From Ruminococcus sp. (lineage in GTDB: Bacteria > Bacillota > Clostridia > Oscillospirales > Ruminococcaceae), in NCBI RefSeq assembly GCF_017549005.1, contig NZ_JAFYYT010000016.1, positions 1 to 34,177 of the forward strand: DNA of 34,177 nt, given 5' to 3'. Positions within the stretch are counted from its first letter, which is position 1, and each line of letters opens with the position of its first letter. A program made the position numbers and the translations under genes. Positions 23,693-30,831 of this stretch are shown one piece after another. The notes under the pieces are model-generated. The model saw only the letters and a list, made by a program, of their open reading frames with translations. It was not told the origin of the DNA and did no database searches.

Positions 23693-24298
23693 CTCTGCGA
23701 GGCTTTTATCGGTCCACGATACGGAGATCGTGTCTGCCAAAGCTGATATCTCAGCAACTGTATCCATCATCGAAAGTCGACCATCTTTATCGCAGTTTAT
23801 GAACTCCATACAAAGATGCTCTGCAATATCGAGATGGTGCAGTGAATATATGAAACGCTTATCACATTCTTCATCAGGTGACTTCGGAGCTAATGCTCTC
23901 CAGTCACGCATCAGCCAATAATAATCGTTCAGTATTTTCCATGCCTGTTTCTCCCATTCTTCATAAGCTCTTTTTTCATCTGCACGTTTCTGATATTCTG
24001 TCACCTCAGCCTCAGTCGGAGCTTTACCTATTTCGATGTTCAGACCATAATCATCATTGAGTTTTTTTGCTGCATCTATAGGTTTGTTCAGACTGAACAT
24101 TTTCTGTGTGAACCCGATAACATCAGCATGCTCTCCACAGCCAAAGCAATGAAAACTATCATGATATATTTTTGCAGAGGGAGTACGTTCGTTATGGAAA
24201 GGACACAGTGTCATCCCACTTCGGTTTACATCAAGCCCATATCTCTCCGCTACAGTTTTCATATCGACTGCAGACCTTATCTGCTCAAATACTGTCAA
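23684..24298 (-). CDS. CHC2 zinc-finger primase-like protein
   Basis: The protein has 204 residues from a TTG that overlaps the preceding stop (TTGA); the start MTVFEQIRSAVDMK is usual for this protein type, so TTG is accepted. The zinc ribbon of DnaG-type primases is at about 29-58: CPFHNERTPSAKIY then FHCFGCGEHADVIGFTQ (Cys-His...Cys-Cys ligands). It ends after a helical region without the TOPRIM catalytic domain, so it probably recognises DNA and works with another replication protein, such as the DUF3987 protein upstream. Its 3' end runs into the candidate oriT. Confidence 0.88.
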   Translation of the reverse strand: MTVFEQIRSAVDMKTVAERYGLDVNRSGMTLCPFHNERTPSAKIYHDSFHCFGCGEHADVIGFTQKMFSLNKPIDAAKKLNDDYGLNIEIGKAPTEAEVTEYQKRADEKRAYEEWEKQAWKILNDYYWLMRDWRALAPKSPDEECDKRFIYSLHHLDIAEHLCMEFINCDKDGRLSMMDTVAEISALADTISVSWTDKSLAEPR

Positions 24299-24591
24299 GC
24301 GCAGTTCTGGAAATATTTCATAAGATCTGCTTTATTAATGAGTATCTTACCACGGACACCCTCACCTGTGCGGATATATTTGATCTTATTCTGAGCCACG
24401 AGCTTACGGACTGTATGCTCAGAAAGTCCTTCGATAAGCTCAGTACATTCCTTTATAGTGAGCATCTTTATCTTTTCAGACTTTGATTCATTTGGTGCAG
24501 GAACTCTTTCAACAGGCTCATCGTATGCGATAGCCGTCATGATCTCCAGTACCTGATCAAGCATTGATTCCTTCTGTTCTCTTGTTAACAT
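24295..24591 (-). CDS. Excisionase-like helix-turn-helix DNA-binding protein
   Basis: The protein has 98 residues, starting at the second ATG (24591), 7 nt from AAAGGAG; the ATG at 24597 is too close to the site. The N-terminal part is an amphipathic helix and an acidic linker. Residues about 44-95 form a winged HTH_17-type domain (MLTIKECTELIEGLSEHTVRKLVAQNKI, then GKILINKADLMKYFQ), as in excisionases and MerR-like small regulators. It may be the excisionase of the integrase or a regulator of the operon. It overlaps the primase gene by 4 bp. Confidence 0.85.
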   Translation of the reverse strand: MLTREQKESMLDQVLEIMTAIAYDEPVERVPAPNESKSEKIKMLTIKECTELIEGLSEHTVRKLVAQNKIKYIRTGEGVRGKILINKADLMKYFQNCA

Positions 24592-24650
24592 TAACATTCT
24601 CCTTTCGAATTTTGTGTGATTTTATCAGTGTGAACTTTAAGCATTTTAGA

Positions 24651-24677
24651 CACAATAGACACTATAGGTCTATTGTG
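24651..24677. repeat. Inverted repeat in the gap before the HTH gene
   Basis: CACAATAGAC (24651-24660) and GTCTATTGTG (24668-24677) are perfect inverted copies around 7 nt. They are flanked by a second, outer complementary pair (CTTTAAGCA and TGCTTAAAG). It could be an operator or a stem in the transcript between the DUF3987 gene and the HTH gene. Confidence 0.55.
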
Positions 24678-24687
24678 CTTAAAGTGT

Positions 24688-26169
24688 TTATCGTGCGTAA
24701 ATGTTTGGATTGAAGCGGAGAGTAATGCCGCTTCTGTTACAGCCGTTCTGCGCAGGAGCGATCTCGCTTTTCAGATAGCCGTATTCTTCAAGTACTGCTA
24801 TCGCCTCAGAAAACTCCTGTGCATTTTTAAAGAGCCTGCACCGACATATCCTGTAAAGATCGTTCTGCCTGATCTCGGAAATATTCTTAGATCTGACCTT
24901 TGCGAGGATACGCTCTGTCTGTATTGTCTGATTATCGGCATCTCCAAGTCCATAAGCGTATATCGCCTGTAATCGGAAATAATGACCTATCTCGATAGCG
25001 TTGCACATGGTATCATGGGATACCCTGACTTCATCCGGCTTCTCACCGTTCAGCACTGCTTTTATACAGTGCAGGATACCGCATATCCTTAACACCAGTC
25101 CGTGAAACTTGCCTCCCCAGTCGGCACAGAATGCCATATCTGTGAGAAGCTGCTGTTCCACAAACTTATCATGCAGGAATACATATTCTTCTTTTGCCTT
25201 ATCATCAAGGAAAATAAAGCTTTCATCCGTCTGTCCGAGCTCAAAGCGCCTGAATTTATAACTCAGCAAAGCGTATATCAGGCGTTTATACTTTTCAGCA
25301 AGTTCGTCGGGAATAGGTTCGGTATCATATTTCCGCATACCTCTCAGGTCTTTAGGGAAACAGTAAACAAGACGAGCGAGAAAACCGCTTCCCCTGAATG
25401 CCATATTTCCTATCATGTTATCCCAGACATAAGGCTGACAGGCAAGGCATATTGAAACATAGGGCTTGTAGAGAATAATACTCTCACGGGTAATACGGTC
25501 GCTAATGAAGGTTTCTCCATTCCACGATTTAAGAAGCAAATCAAGGTTTGGTGCACTGCCGGTGTTGTATCTGCCGTTGAAGTTCCCGAGAGAGCCAGCC
25601 TCATCAGACATCATCATAAGCGTTCCGTTTACAGACAGCTGTCTGACAAGAGATTCAGGCGTAATATCATCGACTATTATACGGCGGAAATCCGCATTGG
25701 TAATATTACTCAGCTCCATTGAAAGCCTTGACATCTCCTTTGTATCGGCATCCGGATTCTTCTCCAGCGCTGACAGTTTGTTTGTGAGCACCTTCTTCTT
25801 TGCTTTATTCTCCAGTATCATCTCCTTATTTTCCTCATTGTACTCCCTTACAAATTCCTGATACGGCTGTGATATGAGTTTCATTACAGGCGACTTCTTG
25901 AAGCTAGCTTCTGCAACGATAAGACTGTCAATCACAAGCGGTTCATTATGATCCTTCTTTCCTGCGATACGGTACTGACCTGAAAAGCAGTAACTTATCA
26001 TAGAAAGTATCGCCGTAGCAGCCATTGATACATCTGTTGATGTAGTCTCAGCAACGGCGCATGCCATATCTCTCAATACAGGCGGCAGAGCTGTTGTCGG
26101 AAACTCTATCATATTTGCTCTGTTCCCTTTTAATGGTGTAGGCTTTACCCACTGGATCTCGTTGCCCAA
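24688..26169 (-). CDS. DUF3987-domain replication protein (primase-helicase-like)
   Basis: The protein has 493 residues. The fold is that of DUF3987/YfjI-type proteins, found in mobile elements next to CHC2 primases: FPTTALPPVLRDMACAVAETTSTDVSMAATAILS at the N-terminus, a degenerate P-loop region (AEASFKKSPVMKL), a coiled segment at about 110-150, a Walker B-like LMMMSDEAGSL, and a winged-helix-like C-terminus (AIAVLEEYGYL). It is probably a replication initiator or helicase for the excised element. No ATG fits the start: TTG at 26169 is used, with four out-of-frame ATGs just before it; an ATG at 26112 is the alternative. The 3' end is echoed by a duplicate fragment upstream. Confidence 0.85.
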   Translation of the reverse strand: MGNEIQWVKPTPLKGNRANMIEFPTTALPPVLRDMACAVAETTSTDVSMAATAILSMISYCFSGQYRIAGKKDHNEPLVIDSLIVAEASFKKSPVMKLISQPYQEFVREYNEENKEMILENKAKKKVLTNKLSALEKNPDADTKEMSRLSMELSNITNADFRRIIVDDITPESLVRQLSVNGTLMMMSDEAGSLGNFNGRYNTGSAPNLDLLLKSWNGETFISDRITRESIILYKPYVSICLACQPYVWDNMIGNMAFRGSGFLARLVYCFPKDLRGMRKYDTEPIPDELAEKYKRLIYALLSYKFRRFELGQTDESFIFLDDKAKEEYVFLHDKFVEQQLLTDMAFCADWGGKFHGLVLRICGILHCIKAVLNGEKPDEVRVSHDTMCNAIEIGHYFRLQAIYAYGLGDADNQTIQTERILAKVRSKNISEIRQNDLYRICRCRLFKNAQEFSEAIAVLEEYGYLKSEIAPAQNGCNRSGITLRFNPNIYAR

Positions 26170-26232
26170 TTCATCATCATCATCCTTTCTGAATAGATTT
26201 AAAAGCGCTTTTATGTATATCTTTTCAAGTGC

Positions 26233-26280
26233 TATAGTGCTTAAAGTGTTTATTGTGCGTATGTGTTCGGGTTGAAGCAG
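26233..26280 (-). pseudogene. Remnant of a second DUF3987 gene 3' end (direct repeat of 24671-24718)
   Basis: This 48-bp stretch matches 24671-24718 at 41 positions. On the minus strand it reads VCFNPNTYAQ-stop, parallel to the LRFNPNIYAR-stop end of the intact gene. It therefore looks like the tail of a deleted duplicate of that gene. An 8-bp hairpin (CTGAGTCG / CGACTCAG, 26314-26338) follows. Confidence 0.65.
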
Positions 26281-26397
26281 ACTCGTTTATGATATACATA
26301 ATACGCTTCTGACCTGAGTCGGCAAAACGACGACTCAGCTTATCATCATCAACGTGCTTTTTAATGCATCAGATGTATCCCTATATCAACAGAACAC

Positions 26398-26885
26398 TCT
26401 CTACTTTTAAAGGTAAAAAACAAGCAAGTTGATACCCTCCTATCTGAAACATTTTCAGTTCGCTGTAATTAACCCTCACTTTTAAAGCCGAAAATACAGC
26501 AAGTTGCACGAATTAATTTTTGAAAAAATGGTCTGTTTTCAAATATTTCTCTCTTTTGTACAAATCAGAGCTTAAAAATATGCGGTACTTTTTTGCAGTT
26601 TTAATTCTTGAATTTTATTCCTACAATTTTAAAGGTAAAAAAATGACAGGGTTATGCGTCTTTTAAAAAAAATGTTCCGTGATGAATTTTTATCCCTCAC
26701 TATTTAAAGGTAAAAAATCAAGAAGTGGACAACTTTTATTTTTCAAAAAAGGGTACTTTTTAAGAAATTTCTCTCTTTTGTACAAATCCATGCTTGAAAA
26801 TATGTGAGACTTTTTAGCAGATTTATCCTGCAATTTTTTTCCTCTACTTTTAAAGCCGAAAAAATGAGGGGGTTATGCGTTTTTG
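26398..26885. repeat. 222-bp imperfect tandem repeat with five TTTAAAG iteron-like boxes
   Basis: Five boxes with the core TTTAAAG, usually CTCTACTTTTAAAGGTAAAAAA or the GCCGAAAAA variant, begin at 26406, 26481, 26628, 26703 and 26849. The spacings are 75, 147, 75 and 146, so a unit of about 222 bp is repeated 2.2 times. Each full unit also contains the 22-mer beginning ATTTCTCTC (26545 and 26767), and GGGTTATGCGT recurs at 26649 and 26870. All boxes fall on nearly the same helical face. The region is very AT-rich and has no ORF. It is a candidate replication origin for the DUF3987 protein. Confidence 0.7.
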
Positions 26886-26918
26886 TTTCATAATAATATC
26901 GGGTAACGAAACGAGACC

Positions 26919-27008
26919 TCATCTATATTCGCTAAACCTTCTTTGTAGTTTTTGCAAAGTCAGCTTTGCTTCTTCTTCAGTTTTGCAATGAACTATAGCA
27001 TCATCTGA
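26919..27008 (-). pseudogene. Fragment of a group II intron reverse transcriptase
   Basis: The minus strand encodes a 29-codon frame that begins with the catalytic Asp pair (SDDAIVHCKTEEEAK), continues LTLQKLQRRFSEYR and meets a stop. This is the segment after the YADD motif of LtrA-type intron-encoded proteins. Nothing before the Asp pair is homologous and the rest is absent, so it is a decayed scrap. It marks past mobile-element activity at the junction of the mobilization genes and the cargo. Confidence 0.5.
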
Positions 27009-27126
27009 AAAAAATGAATTAATATAAACGTACTATTCTTAGTGGGACTTTAGTAAATCTTAGCAAATCAAATGTTAAATTATAAAATTACATGTTTGAA
27101 TACAACACTTACGTTTCTTTTATCGA

Positions 27127-27237
27127 ATATTCATTATGAATGAATTCATTATACGGTTGAAAGTAACATTTAAATATGATAGTATAATATAGAAATATTA
27201 ATTTGTATCGTCAACTATAAATGAAAGGAGGAGGAAA
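27127..27237 (+). promoter_or_regulatory. Control region of the sigma factor operon
   Basis: The last 110 bp before the sigma gene hold a perfect palindrome AATGAATTCATT (27139-27150) and two direct copies of TTCATTAT. A TTGAAAGTAACATTT block is followed by TATAAT at a spacing of 20 bp, too long for sigma-A, so an ECF-type -35 (GTAAC-like) is possible. A strong AAAGGAGGAGG ribosome site ends the stretch. From 27010 to 27126 I see only AT-rich sequence without signals. Confidence 0.4.
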
Positions 27238-27801
27238 ATGACACATCGTGAATATCGTCTGCTATTAAAAACAGACACAACCAAAGCTCAGAGAGCTGTT
27301 TTTAACGAATACTTTAATTATGTATATGTGATAGTCCAAAATCGTCTGGGAAGCTGTGGGCAGCGTGAAGATATTGATGAATGTGTCAGCGATGTTTTTA
27401 TTGATGTTTTCTACTCCTACGATTTGGATATGTTTATCACAGGCGATATTAAAGGCTTTATTGGAAAGATAGCATACAGAAAGGCAACTGATTATTTTCG
27501 CAGGCTTTCAAGATTGCCTGTTTCTGTTTCTATTGATGATGACTCAGAGGAAACGTTTTCTGCTGCAGATGATGTTCAAAAAAGAACTGAAAATAATGAG
27601 ATACGGCGAATACTGCTTGAACTTATTGACGGTCTTGGCGAACCTGACGCTACAATAATAATACAGAAATACTTTTACAACCGCAATTCAAGAGAAATAT
27701 CACAGATTGTACCACTTGCGCCTGTTTCGATAAGAATACGAAGCATTAAAGCACTGCGGAAACTGAAAAAGATGTTTAATGACAGGAATATCACAATATG
27801 A
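27238..27801 (+). CDS. ECF-type RNA polymerase sigma factor
   Basis: The protein has 187 residues, the length of an ECF sigma factor. Region 2 spans about 20-95 (FNEYFNYVYVIVQNRLG ... EDIDECVSDVFIDVFYSYD ... FIGKIAYRKATDYFRRL, the helix that opens the -10 element). A short acidic linker follows, then region 4 at about 122-180 (EPDATIIIQKYFYNRNSREISQIVPLAPVSIRIRSIKALRKLKKM), a helix-turn-helix for the -35. It heads an operon: the putative anti-sigma gene follows after 15 bp and a solute-binding lipoprotein gene overlaps that. This makes it a likely trans-envelope signal switch. The AT-rich codon use differs from the backbone genes. Confidence 0.93.
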   Translation: MTHREYRLLLKTDTTKAQRAVFNEYFNYVYVIVQNRLGSCGQREDIDECVSDVFIDVFYSYDLDMFITGDIKGFIGKIAYRKATDYFRRLSRLPVSVSIDDDSEETFSAADDVQKRTENNEIRRILLELIDGLGEPDATIIIQKYFYNRNSREISQIVPLAPVSIRIRSIKALRKLKKMFNDRNITI

Positions 27802-27816
27802 AAGGAGTAGGTAAGT

Positions 27817-29061
27817 ATGAAAAGCAAGATTAAAAGAATGTTTCAGAATGCGGACAATGATTTTTTAAACACGCTGGCTGAACGCTATCCTGCGGCTGGC
27901 ATTAAGGAACGTGAAAAAATATACATTATGATATCCAAAAAAAACGGTAGTGCGGATAATTACCAGTACGTTGATATAGTGCGGGGCATGGATATATACC
28001 GTCGTCCTAAATGGCATAAAGCCGCAGCTGTTACAGCCTCACTAGCCGCGACAGTTTTGGGTATCTCAGGTACTTTTTATTCTCTGAGTCGTTTCAGTGC
28101 TCCGGGCGAAAGTTCCACAAACCAGTACCATTCCGTCGAAGAATCTACAAAGGTTATACCACCTGAAATTGACATCACAACTAAAGAAGGTATTTATCAG
28201 AAGATGCTTAATAGTATTTACTACTATGACAAGGTATCAGGAGAGCTTGTACTAAGTACAGAGAATTCAACAGATTCCCTAATTATTGATTTTGAATCCG
28301 ACCTTGAAAAATCACTTTCATATAGTAATTCAGAGAAAGTTAAAGTACTTTTTGACAATGACAACTATATCAGGGAAAATGAACTGTTCACCTATTGCGA
28401 CGGTAATAAAATTTATAAGGTCGATACTTTAAACAAAACGACCGAAATGTACGGCTATGCTACAAAACGAAGCGAAATGACCGATACAAACGACAATCCT
28501 GCTCGTTATTCCGATGTAACAAATCTTCCTTATGTATCTACTGCTCTGATGCCGCGCCTGTCAGTGCTGGAGTTGATAAAAAACTCCGAAAACTGGGAGA
28601 TATCGGGAACAGAAATATATCTTGACAGAGAATGCACCATTATCACCGGTGATAATAAGGAAGTATATGCTGATGAGCACGATATTTTAAGCTATTGGCT
28701 TTGTGTCGATAATAAAACAGGAGTTATACTGAAATATTTTGATTCCTTTCTGTCGGGAGAATATCAGCACGTTATGCTTATGAGGAATATCGCCTTTGAC
28801 GATGATGTGGAGGTCAGGGATTTGGCGGATTATGTGCGTTCGGAGTCTCTTTCATCATATGATTCGGGAAACAATCTCACGGTAACAGCAGCTGTGGTAG
28901 GATATAATGAAAGGACAGGTTTCATTATAACCAATGAAATATTTAGTTACCCCGATCCCGCACATCTTGTTTTGAATGTTTATGATACTGATCTGAAAAC
29001 TGTTATTGATGAATTTAGATTTGTCAACTATGAGGCAGAAAGAGAGAAAATAGTAAAATGA
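27817..29061 (+). CDS. Putative anti-sigma factor, single-pass membrane protein with large outer domain
   Basis: The protein has 414 residues with an AAGGAG site. Its layout is that of a transmembrane anti-sigma factor. There is a cytoplasmic N-terminal part of about 65 residues (NDFLNTLAERYPAAGIKEREKIYIMI), one membrane helix at about 69-90 (AAAVTASLAATVLGISGTFYSL), a Ser/Thr linker, and an outer domain of about 300 residues. The outer domain has many short strands and the phrase YWLCVDNKTGVILKYFDS, resembling the strand pair of MucB/RseB- or LolA-like folds. The N-terminal part lacks a clear zinc motif (no HxxxCxxC). The role is inferred from position behind the ECF gene. The next gene starts within its stop codon (ATGA). 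Confidence 0.7.
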   Translation: MKSKIKRMFQNADNDFLNTLAERYPAAGIKEREKIYIMISKKNGSADNYQYVDIVRGMDIYRRPKWHKAAAVTASLAATVLGISGTFYSLSRFSAPGESSTNQYHSVEESTKVIPPEIDITTKEGIYQKMLNSIYYYDKVSGELVLSTENSTDSLIIDFESDLEKSLSYSNSEKVKVLFDNDNYIRENELFTYCDGNKIYKVDTLNKTTEMYGYATKRSEMTDTNDNPARYSDVTNLPYVSTALMPRLSVLELIKNSENWEISGTEIYLDRECTIITGDNKEVYADEHDILSYWLCVDNKTGVILKYFDSFLSGEYQHVMLMRNIAFDDDVEVRDLADYVRSESLSSYDSGNNLTVTAAVVGYNERTGFIITNEIFSYPDPAHLVLNVYDTDLKTVIDEFRFVNYEAEREKIVK

Positions 29062-30548
29062 AAAAGAAATTAATGACTTTGGCTTTGACAGCCTGTACTA
29101 TATTCACAGGCTGTTCGAACAAGACAGGTAGCAGCTCATCATCTGCTGAAAAAGTGCATTCTGACGGTACAGGCACAGCTGCACAGGAAAATGCTGTCAA
29201 CAAAGAGGATATCGTCATAACACTGGGACTATTGAGCGAGCCCGAGGATGAGGGACTGATCAAGGCGATAGACGATTTCAACAACGCCGACAACGGCTGC
29301 CGTATCGAAACAGAATATATGTCAAGCCGTTATGATGAGGACGGCATCATTCACGGTTATACAGATGAAGAAATATCAAATATTGATTTTAATACCATAC
29401 AGATGATAATGAAAGACGGCGGTCCTGACATAATCGGCGGCGGTACCTTCGGTGACAGTGCAAAATATGAGCTCCTGAAGCAGAAGGGCGCTTTCGCCGA
29501 TCTCTATAAATTCATGGAGAACGATCCCGAAGTGAATACCTCTGCTCTCGATAAGCATATCCTTGAACTTAACGAATTGGACGGCAAACTGTACAGTATT
29601 CCTCAGTACTATGATGTACACACCATTATCAGCAAAAGCGAATACGGCGGCACCAAGCAAAACTGGACTATCGGCGAATTCATTGACCATTGGAACTCTA
29701 TGCCTGAGGGTTCAACCATAGAGGGCTCAAACTGTGCCGAGTACATATTCTATAATCTTCTCCGTGAGAATCTTCCCTCATTTGTTGACGAGAAAAACAT
29801 AAAGGTGAGCTTTGATTCGGAGGATTTCAGAAAGATGCTGGAGTTCTGCAAACAGTTCCCGAGCAACAACGGTCAGAAGGCTGATTATGACTATACTGCT
29901 CCAAGGTTAACAGGTAAATATTGGATAAAAAGTGTAAGCGATGCTATCTACAATGAGACAAACTATCAGACCTACGAGCAGAAGCAGTACCGTCTGCGCG
30001 ACGGCGATTATACTCTTGTGGGCTACCCGACCTCTGACGGCAGCGGTGCATATCTTTCCACAGACTATCCCGGCTGGTCAATAAGCGCAGCCTCTTCCGA
30101 TGAGAAACAGGAGGCGGCATGGAAGTTTATACGTCAGTTCTATACTGAGGAATTCCAGACCGAAAACGGAGTTATTGGTAATGAGTATCTTGACGACAAA
30201 GGCGAGAAAAAGATATACTACTCGACTGATCTCGGCTTCTGCATAAATAATGCCGCCCGAAAAAAGATAGCTGAAAATATTATCAGCGGTATGTATGATT
30301 CAGAAGAGCCCGAGTATGCTCAAGGCCACGAGATAACGATAGATAAGCTTAAACTTGACGAGAAGGACTGCGAGTTCATCGAGAACTATGTCAATTCCAT
30401 TGACCGCTGGGATACAAGAATTGACAGAGAGCTTTGGTGGATAGTGAACGATGAGGTGCTTACCTGTCTCGGCGGCGGTCAGAGCGTTGACTCTGCAATT
30501 GATATGATACAGAACCGCGCTTCGCTTTGGGTAAGTGAGAGATATTAA
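29058..30548 (+). CDS. Solute-binding lipoprotein coupled to the sigma/anti-sigma operon
   Basis: The protein has 496 residues and its ATG overlaps the anti-sigma stop by 4 bp, so translation is coupled. The lipoprotein signal ends in FTGC (Cys19), with a Ser-rich tether. The mature part is a family 1-type extracellular solute-binding protein: IVITLGLLSEPEDEGLIKAIDDFNNAD, then GGPDIIGGGTF, LDGKLYSIPQYYDVHTIIS, and the WKFIRQFYTEEFQ helix near the C-terminus. No ABC permease or ATPase is encoded anywhere in the window. Being translated with an anti-sigma factor suggests that it delivers a ligand signal to that protein's outer domain. It is longer than, and only distantly similar to, the orphan binding protein at 1648-3009. 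Confidence 0.88.
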   Translation: MKKKLMTLALTACTIFTGCSNKTGSSSSSAEKVHSDGTGTAAQENAVNKEDIVITLGLLSEPEDEGLIKAIDDFNNADNGCRIETEYMSSRYDEDGIIHGYTDEEISNIDFNTIQMIMKDGGPDIIGGGTFGDSAKYELLKQKGAFADLYKFMENDPEVNTSALDKHILELNELDGKLYSIPQYYDVHTIISKSEYGGTKQNWTIGEFIDHWNSMPEGSTIEGSNCAEYIFYNLLRENLPSFVDEKNIKVSFDSEDFRKMLEFCKQFPSNNGQKADYDYTAPRLTGKYWIKSVSDAIYNETNYQTYEQKQYRLRDGDYTLVGYPTSDGSGAYLSTDYPGWSISAASSDEKQEAAWKFIRQFYTEEFQTENGVIGNEYLDDKGEKKIYYSTDLGFCINNAARKKIAENIISGMYDSEEPEYAQGHEITIDKLKLDEKDCEFIENYVNSIDRWDTRIDRELWWIVNDEVLTCLGGGQSVDSAIDMIQNRASLWVSERY

Positions 30549-30553
30549 ATAAT

Positions 30554-30626
30554 GACGCCCTGATTTAGGGCGTCTGCATCGAATATGAGCTATTCTGAAT
30601 CAAGGTGTTGCCAAAACTGCAACACC
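30554..30626 (+). terminator. Two hairpins ending the sigma operon
   Basis: Stem 1 is GACGCCCT / AGGGCGTC (30554-30574). Stem 2 is GGTGTTGC / GCAACACC (30604-30626). Neither has a good T tract, so termination is probable but not certain. Confidence 0.5.
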
Positions 30627-30704
30627 TATGAGGAGTTCCATAACAGGCTTTATCGTTAAAACATATTAATGTCTATAACAAATTATAATTTTAATGTAAA
30701 ATTC

Positions 30705-30733
30705 TTGATTTTTCGGTAAATATTTAGTATTAT
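30705..30733 (+). promoter_or_regulatory. Promoter of the ABAB-repeat dockerin gene
   Basis: TTGATT (30705-30710), a 17-bp spacer and TATTAT (30728-30733). The leader of about 90 nt contains GATAAATACAGAAAGGGA (30782-30799), identical to the block in the carboxypeptidase leader at 3313-3330. Confidence 0.7.
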
Positions 30734-30831
30734 TAAGACAGGTGATAAAGTGTACGTGATTAAGGTGCGAAAAAGAAATGAGATAAATACAGAAAGGGAA
30801 TCGGGTATCAATAAATAAAGGAGTGTTTTTT

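Noticed and set aside
23554-23757. 67-codon minus-strand ORF between the primase and relaxase genes
   Set aside because: It overlaps the primase end and the candidate oriT stems, and its product has no recognisable character.
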